Assembly (NCBI GenBank): GCA_022564135.1
Contig: JADFLZ010000056.1
Location: 1 to 9,310, forward strand
Direction: 5' to 3'
Source of the DNA: Candidatus Zixiibacteriota bacterium
GTDB taxonomy: Bacteria; Zixibacteria; MSB-5A5; GN15; FEB-12
DNA: 9,310 bases
A model generated the notes under the pieces. It did no database searches. It saw only the letters and a list, made by a program, of their open reading frames with translations, and was not told where the DNA came from. Below, in pieces: positions 1-5,459 of this stretch. Numbering within the stretch: the first letter of the stretch is position 1; the number at the start of each line of letters is the position of its first letter. Position numbers and translations under genes: made by a program.

Positions 1-344
1 CAAAAAGAGAAAATGTAGAGTTCTTTCAATCTACCAAAGAAGCCCTGCTGCGAGGCTACCGCCCCTGCAAAGTCTGTACCCCGCTGGCTCCCAAAGGCGA
101 GGCTCCTGAGTGGATGAAAATCATCTTTGATAAAATAAGCAGCAACGGCAGCCAGCGATTTAGTGACCAGGATATTCGCAGCTCAGGCATAGACCCGAAT
201 CGACTCAGGCGCTGGTTTAAGCAGAATCATGGGATGACCTTTCAGGCTTACCTGAGGTCACTCAGGTTAGGGACCGCCTTTGGACATCTGGCCAACGGAG
301 AAAAGTTATCAGCACAGCTTATGACAGCGGCTATGATTCTTTGA
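1..344 (+). CDS. ada: Ada regulator, N-terminal part: metal-binding repair domain end and AraC-type HTH start (5'-truncated, frameshifted)
   Basis: The frame is open from base 3 at the window edge to a TGA at 342-344. It reads first ENVEFF and GYRPCKVC (about bases 12-79), the second half of the Ada zinc-binding methylphosphotriester repair domain. The two cysteines of CKVC are zinc ligands; the upstream Cys pair, which includes the methyl acceptor, lies outside the window. Next comes an AraC-type helix-turn-helix region (RFSDQDI, RLRRWFKQNHGMTFQAYLRSLRL). The frame then runs out of homology after GEK (about base 305) and stops 13 codons later. The second HTH and the methyltransferase domain continue in the next frame, so this is one half of a broken full-length Ada. 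Family knowledge: Ada senses methylphosphotriesters in DNA and activates the adaptive response. An internal ATG at 114 is unlikely to be a real start, because conserved Ada sequence lies upstream of it. Confidence 0.85.
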   Translation, partial: KRENVEFFQSTKEALLRGYRPCKVCTPLAPKGEAPEWMKIIFDKISSNGSQRFSDQDIRSSGIDPNRLRRWFKQNHGMTFQAYLRSLRLGTAFGHLANGEKLSAQLMTAAMIL

Positions 345-919
345 GCGGCTTCACTCACTCATTTAAGAAGACGATCGGCATGGCGCCCTCGAAAAGCGGC
401 GTCAAAAACATAATTCATATTTATCAGCTGCTGACACCGCTCGGTCCCATGATGGCAGCTTCTGTAAAGCAGGGTATTTGTCTTTTGGAATTCATAGACC
501 GGAAGATGCTGGAGTCCGAACTAAAAGACCTCAGTCAACGTCTGAACGCGCCGCTGGTGACTTCGCCGGGTCCGCATTTGAAAGAACTAGAAAATCAACT
601 CAAGCAATATTTTAGAGGTGACAGAAAGAAATTCGAGCTGCCTCTTTTAACACCCGGTTCTGATTTTCAAAAACAAGTTTGGCAGGGACTAAAAGAGATT
701 CCCTACGGCACAACCCGTTCATACAAAGAACAGGCCAGAGCACTTGGACGACCCGAAGCAGTAAGGGCGGTCGCCAGTGCCAACTGCGCCAACAGAATTG
801 CTATTATTATCCCCTGTCACAGAGTGATTGGAGCCGACGGAAAGTTAGTAGGTTATGGCGGCGGTCTCTGGCGAAAGAAACGGCTGTTAGAACTTGAAAA
901 CGGCCAGCCGCTTAAATAG
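341..919 (+). CDS. ada: Ada, C-terminal part: second AraC HTH and O6-methylguanine-DNA methyltransferase domain (frameshifted continuation)
   Basis: This frame carries the rest of the Ada protein. It opens with the second HTH (SLSGFTHSFKKTIG), then a methyltransferase ribonuclease-like N-terminal region, then the alkyltransferase DNA-binding domain. The latter shows FQKQVWQGLKEIPYGTT, an RAVASANCANRIA segment and the acceptor motif IIIPCHRV, with the acceptor Cys codon at 815-817. The active site is intact, so this part could still remove O6-alkyl groups from guanine by suicide transfer. A TTG at 341 overlaps the stop of the preceding frame (TTGA), and an ATG at 380 would give a methyltransferase without HTH. 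Neither has a clear Shine-Dalgarno. Homology extends upstream in this frame (VISTAYDSGYDS, about 305-340), so I read it as the -1 continuation of the preceding fragment, not as an independent gene. Confidence 0.85.
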   Translation: MSGFTHSFKKTIGMAPSKSGVKNIIHIYQLLTPLGPMMAASVKQGICLLEFIDRKMLESELKDLSQRLNAPLVTSPGPHLKELENQLKQYFRGDRKKFELPLLTPGSDFQKQVWQGLKEIPYGTTRSYKEQARALGRPEAVRAVASANCANRIAIIIPCHRVIGADGKLVGYGGGLWRKKRLLELENGQPLK

Positions 920-925
920 ATGACT

Positions 926-953
926 TTAGTCATTAGGTTTCACTAATGATTAA
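926..953. terminator. AT-rich inverted repeat between convergent genes, possible weak bidirectional terminator
   Basis: TTAGTCATTAG (926-936) and CTAATGATTAA (943-953) can form an 11-bp stem with one G-U pair around the loop GTTTCA. It sits 7 bases after the ada stop and 35 bases beyond the kinase stop on the other strand, where a shared terminator would be expected. There is no clear T-tract on either side and the stem is AT-rich, so it may be weak or only a processing hairpin. Confidence 0.4.
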
Positions 954-987
954 TACTTGCATTAGTTTGCCACTATAGTCTGAAACC

Positions 988-3240
988 TCAATGAACAACC
1001 GCGCTGCTCTGCGCCTCTACCATTGCTTCGAGCATTTGAGTTGAAAGTGAAGTAAACCAACCCTCTTCCCAGATTAAGTAGTCGTCGTGCAAAAGCCTCA
1101 AAGAAGGAGTACCCGCGCAATTGAAGTAATTCCAGGAACGACCGTTTTCTTTAAGTACTGCAAATTCTATCCCAAGATTTTCAAGATAGGGATTGACACC
1201 TTCATCAGTAGCACTTTTGTTGACCCGTGTCATACCCGTTATGTTAAGACCAAACTGGTTATATTGGCGATCCACTTTGCCAAGGTCCGCCATCGCCAGC
1301 CGGGAAAACGGACACCATGTCTCGAAAAAAACCAGAAGTTGAAAAGGCTTATTGTCTAAGTCAAAATTTCCCTGAAAGACATGTTCAATCCCGAATTTTT
1401 CAGGCACGCGAATATTGCCGTAAAGCGCTTTGGCGGAGTCAAATTCATTCTGTACAATATAAACAGCAGCAAGACTGCTCCTGGCATTCATTGCCACCCA
1501 GTGATCATCTTCGTATACTCGTGCGGCATTGGCCAAGGCCTCTCCGGCCACCCCTCTGGCTTGTTCAGTACGTCCGGATTTTAACAATAGCCAGGCATAT
1601 TGCGATTGCGCAAGTATCGTCTCAGAAGAATCTGCTCCCAAATTCTGCTCTAGTCCAATCCAGGCTTCTTTCGAAAATTGCCTGGCGCTGGAAATGTCAT
1701 AATTCAACTCCAAAGCCCCCGCCAAATCGCCTTTCTGTTTCAATGTCCTGATATCTGCTTCACCATAACGTTCCAAATAAGTTTCATAGATTTCTCTTGT
1801 AACATTGAGTTTCTCTTTTTCGTCGCCAATAACACTATAAATACGAGATATTTCTTCCAATAATTCCAGAGTCTGGTCATGGGTATCGCCGAAAATTCTG
1901 CGGCGCAATGTCAAGGCAGTCAAAAACTCCCGTTTAGCCTCTTCATAATGTCCTATCTTTTTATAGGCAAGTGCCAGGGATTTTCTAAGCTTTGACTCTA
2001 TTTCAGGGTCGTCCGGAAAAGCTCCGTTTAGCTTCTGACTGGCTTTTTCTATAATGTCCAGCACTGTGACCTTGTCACCGAATCCGTGTGGAAAAGATTC
2101 AGTAAGCACATCAGAGAGAAATTGCTGGCCTTCCGTAGCTTTTTGAGAGGCCAGTTCTGCTTTCTGGCGTTCCTCGTCTACCTGCAAAAGCAATGAAGTT
2201 GTTACAATAACGCCGGCAAGAAGCAAAACAAACGTAGCGCCAACCAGACCAATGATCACTTTGTTCTTTCGCGCAAATACTTGTACCTGATAAGACAAAC
2301 CCGGAGGCCGAGCTACTACTGCGTCACCGGCCAGATACCGCCGGATATCTTCGGCCAATCCATAGGCCGACTGATAACGAAGTTCCCGGTCCCTTTGCAT
2401 CGCTTTGTGAACAATCGACTCCAGTTCTCCTTTGAGCGAACTGTCTTTTGATCCGAGAGATGTTGTCCTGCCTTCACGCACTTCGGTTGCAAAATCAAAA
2501 ATCTTGTCAGAGTCAACAGCGTACGGCATAGAACCAGAGAGCAATTCATACAAAATTAATCCAAGAGTATAAACGTCGCTGCGGGTATCAATATCATGCG
2601 GGTCAGCATCAAATTGTTCCGGACTCATATATTGTACTGTACCAAGAATTTGCCCGACGTCGGTTTGGGCAGCGACTTGTTTCATATCGGCATCGGTGGC
2701 ACGGGCGACACCAAAATCGATTATTTTCATATGTCCGTTAGAATCGACGAGTATGTTCGAAGGTTTGAGATCACGATGAACGATACCGCGCTGATGCCCG
2801 TGATGTACGGCATCGCCAACCTGAAGAAACAAAACCAATTTTTCTCGAATGCTGAGATTTTTGTCTTTTGCATATTCTGTGATACCTTTGGCATTCGGGA
2901 TGTACTCCATCGCAAAATACGGTGTCTGAGACCCGGCATCATCGTAGGTACCTGCAGCATAAATTTGGGCGATACCGGGATGCCTCAACCGTGCCAGCAT
3001 CTGAGCTTCCTGCTCAAGTCTTAAAATAGCACTTTCACTGGCCAGGTTGCTCTTGATAACTTTGAGAGCCACCGGACGACGAGGATTTTCCTGCATTGCT
3101 TCATAAACGGTGCCCATGCCGCCAGAAGCTATCACCCGCTTTATAACATAGGGGCCTATTTGCTTAGGATGATTGGCAGAAATATTACTTCCGCGATTAT
3201 CAGAATCAAAAGTATTAGTCTTGTCATCAGAATCAGACAA
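988..3240 (-). CDS. Membrane Ser/Thr protein kinase with periplasmic TPRs and a C-terminal thioredoxin-like domain
   Basis: This 750-residue protein has four parts. Residues about 28-302 are a PknB-type (Hanks) kinase: glycine loop ASGGMGTVYE (39-47), catalytic Lys60 in VALKVIK, HRDLKPSN (155-162), DFG (175-177) and SPE (206-208). All catalytic residues are present, so it should phosphorylate Ser/Thr in the cytoplasm. Residues about 327-353 form one membrane helix, followed by a short coiled coil. Residues about 415-610 are TPR-like helical repeats placed outside the membrane (KLRKSLALAYKKIGHYEEAKREFLTAL is a good unit). Residues about 618-735 are a TlpA/thioredoxin-like domain: LLVFFETWCPFSR (C643), CAGTPS with the cis-proline P712, and a C-terminal WEEGWFT. 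The usual CxxC is CPFS here, and the only other cysteine in the protein is C708. The start is TTG with a strong Shine-Dalgarno 7 bases upstream. The gene lies 106 bp after the anti-sigma gene, same strand, so it is probably co-transcribed. The substrate is unknown. Confidence 0.93.
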   Translation of the reverse strand: MSDSDDKTNTFDSDNRGSNISANHPKQIGPYVIKRVIASGGMGTVYEAMQENPRRPVALKVIKSNLASESAILRLEQEAQMLARLRHPGIAQIYAAGTYDDAGSQTPYFAMEYIPNAKGITEYAKDKNLSIREKLVLFLQVGDAVHHGHQRGIVHRDLKPSNILVDSNGHMKIIDFGVARATDADMKQVAAQTDVGQILGTVQYMSPEQFDADPHDIDTRSDVYTLGLILYELLSGSMPYAVDSDKIFDFATEVREGRTTSLGSKDSSLKGELESIVHKAMQRDRELRYQSAYGLAEDIRRYLAGDAVVARPPGLSYQVQVFARKNKVIIGLVGATFVLLLAGVIVTTSLLLQVDEERQKAELASQKATEGQQFLSDVLTESFPHGFGDKVTVLDIIEKASQKLNGAFPDDPEIESKLRKSLALAYKKIGHYEEAKREFLTALTLRRRIFGDTHDQTLELLEEISRIYSVIGDEKEKLNVTREIYETYLERYGEADIRTLKQKGDLAGALELNYDISSARQFSKEAWIGLEQNLGADSSETILAQSQYAWLLLKSGRTEQARGVAGEALANAARVYEDDHWVAMNARSSLAAVYIVQNEFDSAKALYGNIRVPEKFGIEHVFQGNFDLDNKPFQLLVFFETWCPFSRLAMADLGKVDRQYNQFGLNITGMTRVNKSATDEGVNPYLENLGIEFAVLKENGRSWNYFNCAGTPSLRLLHDDYLIWEEGWFTSLSTQMLEAMVEAQSSAVVH

Positions 3241-3247
3241 TGCTATT

Positions 3248-3253
3248 TCCTCT
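3248..3253 (-). promoter_or_regulatory. Ribosome binding site supporting the TTG start of the kinase
   Basis: On the minus strand AGAGGA lies 7 bases before the TTG at 3240-3238. No ATG or GTG with comparable spacing is present, so this site decides the start. Confidence 0.7.
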
Positions 3254-3346
3254 TTTAGTAGAGTTTAGACAATAATTGCTTTCAGATAACAAAATAGAAG
3301 ATAAAGGCGAGATTGTCCAGCCCTGAAAAATTGAGTCGGCAGATAT

Positions 3347-4147
3347 TTAGTTCATGGATGGCATAGGCGGCATGGCATTCATGCCCGTGAGATACTGCAT
3401 TCCGGACGGCTTAGCCAGGCCGCCTTTAGGCTCAATCGTCACCTGGAAAGACTGGATCGACATCGGATCCGAAATTGACTGCAATTTCAGCAGCGCCTGT
3501 CCGTCTTCGCCGACTTTGAAGACTCCAATACTCACCGGCTCACCGTCGAGCTCTATCCAAAGCTGGTATTCTTTATCGTCAGGAGGTGGCGGCATCCGAT
3601 AAACATAGGCTACGGCAAAATCAATTTTAGGATTTAGAACAATTTTTGCGAAAGCGTCTTTGTTCGGCGCTACGCCTTTCAAATCTACCAGCCAGGAACA
3701 GGGTAAACCAAGCAAATAAGCGGCATCTTTCTGAACAGAACTATCTTGTATTAAACGAGCAATTTGAACTTGCGACTGCTGCAGTTCGTCTAGGACTGAC
3801 GCAAGTTCATTACGCAGAGAATTAGCCCAGAACAAAAGCAGCAGCGAAGCTGCAATGCTGACGGCACTAACCCAGGGCCAGATTGTTTTTGACGAAACTT
3901 CATTTGAATCAAATTTACTGTCGCCATGAATCTGCTTTAACAGATTTTCTTTGACAGCAGGAGCCGGTGTTTGTTGAGAAACAGCCTGAGCCAGCTGAAC
4001 AGACAATTCGCTGACTTCACGATATCTGGCAGCACACTGTTCACAACCACTATCCAGATGCTCCTGCAGCTGGTCATGCTCTGTTTGACTAAGAGTACCA
4101 AAAACAAACTCTTCAATTAATTCGTATGCTATTTTATGTTCAATCAT
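3347..4147 (-). CDS. Membrane anti-sigma factor, zinc-binding N-terminus with RskA C-terminal domain
   Basis: Counting from ATG 4147 the protein has 266 residues. Residues 1-45 form an anti-sigma zinc-binding helical domain with His30, Cys35 and Cys38 (EHLDSGCEQC), expected to hold the ECF sigma factor at the membrane. About residues 89-108 are one membrane helix (PWVSAVSIAASLLLLFW), followed by a coiled coil (110-135). Residues about 140-255 match the periplasmic RskA domain, including YQLWIELDGEPVSIGVF and a VTIEPKGG...P.G ending. The tail is methionine-rich (M250, 256, 259, 262, 265). I chose ATG 4147 over ATG 4165 because AAGG lies 9 bases upstream and the known domain begins there; 4165 would add six residues with no Shine-Dalgarno. 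The start overlaps the sigma gene by 8 bp, implying translational coupling and a cognate pair. By analogy with RskA, release would need proteolysis or a conformational signal from the periplasm. Confidence 0.9.
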   Translation of the reverse strand: MIEHKIAYELIEEFVFGTLSQTEHDQLQEHLDSGCEQCAARYREVSELSVQLAQAVSQQTPAPAVKENLLKQIHGDSKFDSNEVSSKTIWPWVSAVSIAASLLLLFWANSLRNELASVLDELQQSQVQIARLIQDSSVQKDAAYLLGLPCSWLVDLKGVAPNKDAFAKIVLNPKIDFAVAYVYRMPPPPDDKEYQLWIELDGEPVSIGVFKVGEDGQALLKLQSISDPMSIQSFQVTIEPKGGLAKPSGMQYLTGMNAMPPMPSMN

Positions 4148-4745
4148 TGGTGCCAACCTTAGCATTCAGTGAATTTCGAAGATGGTTTACAGCTTCCCGC
4201 AACCTGCTCTTGACTGTTCCCAAAGGAGATTCCAGCTGTGCCGCGATTTCGGAGTGCGACATACTTTGATAATAAGACAGGTTAATTACCTCAAGATGTT
4301 TCTCGTTCAAATTAGCCAGGGCGCTTTTGACTTCTCCCGATTGCAGCCGTAACAGCATTTCATCAGTCGGATTGCTATAATCTCTGGACGAAACGGCTTC
4401 ATCTACCTGCACAGAAAGTTCAACATTTCTGCTTTGAGATTTATAACCTTTTGAACGGGTTCGGTCAATGGCTTGCCGGCGTGTCATAGTCACCAACCAG
4501 GCCAGGGCGCTGCCTTTAGCTGCATCGAATAATTTTGAATTTTTCCACACTTTAAAAAAAACTTCCTGGGTAACTTCCTCAGCATCTGAAACATTACCGA
4601 CGATACTAAAAGCCAGGCTATAAACCAAACCAGATCGATGATCATACATTTCAGCCAGCGCCCGCTGGTCTCTCTGACGGATACGTTCAAAAAGACGCAT
4701 GTCTTTCTGGGCTGCTATTTGACTGCTTTCGGCGCCGCTATTCAT
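4140..4745 (-). CDS. ECF-family RNA polymerase sigma factor (SigK/RskA-partner type)
   Basis: The protein has 201 residues with only sigma-2 and sigma-4 domains. Sigma-2 spans about 25-98, with the core-binding and -10 recognition stretch DAEEVTQEVFFKVW (54-67) and GSALAWLVTMTRRQAIDRTRS (78-98). Sigma-4 spans about 135-190, with the HTH SHSEIAAQLESPLGTVKSRL (163-182) that reads the -35 element. It is paired with an overlapping RskA-like anti-sigma gene. The acidic DAEE patch in region 2 is intact, unlike kinase-activated ECF43-type factors as I recall them, so sequestration by the anti-sigma factor is the more likely primary control. ATG 4745 is used; the leader has no clear Shine-Dalgarno, and Met16 is an alternative start close to the first conserved residues. 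It likely transcribes its own operon and the divergent gene (see the paired promoters). Confidence 0.92.
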   Translation of the reverse strand: MNSGAESSQIAAQKDMRLFERIRQRDQRALAEMYDHRSGLVYSLAFSIVGNVSDAEEVTQEVFFKVWKNSKLFDAAKGSALAWLVTMTRRQAIDRTRSKGYKSQSRNVELSVQVDEAVSSRDYSNPTDEMLLRLQSGEVKSALANLNEKHLEVINLSYYQSMSHSEIAAQLESPLGTVKSRLREAVNHLRNSLNAKVGTND

Positions 4746-4764
4746 AAATTCATTTCTATAGGTA

Positions 4765-4792
4765 TATACGAAGTAATCCTATTATCCGATCT
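4765..4792 (-). promoter_or_regulatory. Candidate ECF-type promoter of the sigma/anti-sigma/kinase cluster
   Basis: On the minus strand AGATCG (4792-4787) is followed after 16 bases by CGTATA (4770-4765), 20 bases before the sigma ATG. The same arrangement occurs on the plus strand at 4853-4880, with nine shared bases ACTTCGTAT. The spacing matches -35/-10 elements of ECF promoters and suggests autoregulation. The motif is seen directly; the function is inferred. Confidence 0.6.
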
Positions 4793-4852
4793 CATTGATT
4801 TTTCAAACTACTCTGCTATTTAGTCTATTTCAAGCAAATTTAAAAAGCTCTC

Positions 4853-4880
4853 TGATCCAATTCTGAGTTCACTTCGTATT
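4853..4880 (+). promoter_or_regulatory. Candidate ECF-type promoter of the small secreted protein gene
   Basis: TGATCC (4853-4858), 16 bases, then CGTATT (4875-4880). It matches the divergent element in front of the sigma gene in both boxes and in spacing. A start near base 4887 would give a leader of about 55 bases that includes the inverted repeat at 4901-4919. Confidence 0.6.
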
Positions 4881-4900
4881 TACTATTGAACTAAAGCTAA

Positions 4901-4919
4901 TCAGGTCGCTTGGACCTGA
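4901..4919 (+). repeat. Perfect 7-bp inverted repeat in the leader of the secreted-protein gene
   Basis: TCAGGTC (4901-4907), spacer GCTTG, GACCTGA (4913-4919). It sits between the candidate promoter and the Shine-Dalgarno (4931-4938). It could be a leader hairpin affecting translation or mRNA stability, or a binding site for a dimeric regulator. Confidence 0.6.
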
Positions 4920-4931
4920 AAAACCTGAAAA
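4914..4931 (+). repeat. Two tandem copies of a 9-bp unit (ACCTGAAAA)
   Basis: ACCTGAAAA occurs at 4914-4922 and again at 4923-4931, overlapping the right arm of the inverted repeat and running into the Shine-Dalgarno. The second copy offers an alternative partner for the left arm of the inverted repeat (AGGT with ACCT). Significance is unknown. Confidence 0.5.
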
Positions 4932-4942
4932 AGGAGATATTT

Positions 4943-5341
4943 ATGAAAACATCCAGGACAATCTTGGCTGCCTTGCTCGTAACAGCTCTAATTACGACTG
5001 CCGCCGTCTTATCGGCCGGACCACCTATTCCGAATTTTTTGTGGGCTGACGGAAGCCTCTATCGTACGATTCTAACCGGCAATAATTTGCCTGACAATGG
5101 CCCTAAAGATGGCCTATATGTCATTCCCGATTTGGCCGGGCAACGCCCTGTTGCCGAATCAAAACCCGGTGACCTCGACTATAATGGCGGCAGATGGCAA
5201 GTCTATTTTATAGACGTCATTGATGCCTCTGCTATTGACCATGAACTGACCAGCTGGAAAGAAGTGCAGAATTTCATGTCCAGCGGAGACTTGGCCTTTG
5301 GAGGCATGGGACCGTCCTTTGTCTGTCCCGTGATAAAATAG
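4943..5341 (+). CDS. Small secreted protein of unknown function
   Basis: The gene encodes 132 residues. An N-terminal signal peptide (MKTSRT, then a hydrophobic stretch to about residue 23) likely ends at LSA, position 25, giving a mature exported protein of about 107 residues. The mature part has DGLYVIPDLAGQRPVAE and PGDLDYNGGRWQVYFID (about 56-91), which looks like a conserved core. It ends in FVCPVIK, with a single cysteine at 128. I recall similar NGGRW-containing hypothetical exported proteins but no known function. The start ATG 4943 is set by an excellent Shine-Dalgarno (AAGGAGAT, 4931-4938); an upstream in-frame TTG at 4910 would spoil the signal peptide. The gene is divergent from the sigma operon, with a matching promoter motif, and is closed by a strong terminator, so it is probably a monocistronic target of the sigma factor. 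Its role is unknown; an envelope stress effector is one possibility. Confidence 0.85.
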   Translation: MKTSRTILAALLVTALITTAAVLSAGPPIPNFLWADGSLYRTILTGNNLPDNGPKDGLYVIPDLAGQRPVAESKPGDLDYNGGRWQVYFIDVIDASAIDHELTSWKEVQNFMSSGDLAFGGMGPSFVCPVIK

Positions 5342-5385
5342 AAAACCTCAAGTTTCCTCTCTTTCCAAACGCATTCATTTGATAC

Positions 5386-5420
5386 ATAGCCCCGGCCAAT
5401 ACCGGGGCTATTCTTTTTTT
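5386..5420 (+). terminator. Rho-independent terminator after the secreted-protein gene
   Basis: ATAGCCCCGG (5386-5395) and CCGGGGCTAT (5402-5411) form a perfect 10-bp GC-rich stem with a 6-base loop, followed directly by TTCTTTTTTT. It isolates the upstream gene from the lipoprotein gene 40 bases further on. Confidence 0.93.
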
Positions 5421-5424
5421 CCAA

Positions 5425-5453
5425 TTGACCTCGTTCTTATTTTCCCTTAGCTT
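5425..5453 (+). promoter_or_regulatory. Weak candidate promoter of the lipoprotein gene
   Basis: TTGACC (5425-5430) and TAGCTT (5448-5453) are 17 bases apart, within the only 39 bases between the terminator and the next ATG. The -35 is good and the -10 is poor. If real, transcription would begin at or next to the ATG, giving an almost leaderless mRNA, which fits the lack of a Shine-Dalgarno there. Confidence 0.25.
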
Positions 5454-5459
5454 GGCAAA

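Noticed and set aside
297..309. Programmed -1 frameshift signal in ada as the main explanation
   Set aside because: Only A-AAG is present, not a full X-XXY-YYZ heptamer, and I saw no clear downstream hairpin; a simple one-base loss is more likely. Kept only as an alternative.
1317..1751. A 144-codon plus-strand open frame inside the kinase gene
   Set aside because: It is antisense to well-conserved TPR and thioredoxin coding sequence and shows no recognisable domain or ribosome site.
4148..4165. Earlier ATG for the anti-sigma factor
   Set aside because: No Shine-Dalgarno in front of it, while ATG 4147 has AAGG at 9 bases and begins where the domain begins.
4910..4942. Upstream TTG start for the secreted protein (11 extra residues)
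   Set aside because: It would place charged residues before the signal peptide and use the Shine-Dalgarno region as coding sequence; ATG 4943 has ideal spacing to AAGGAGAT.
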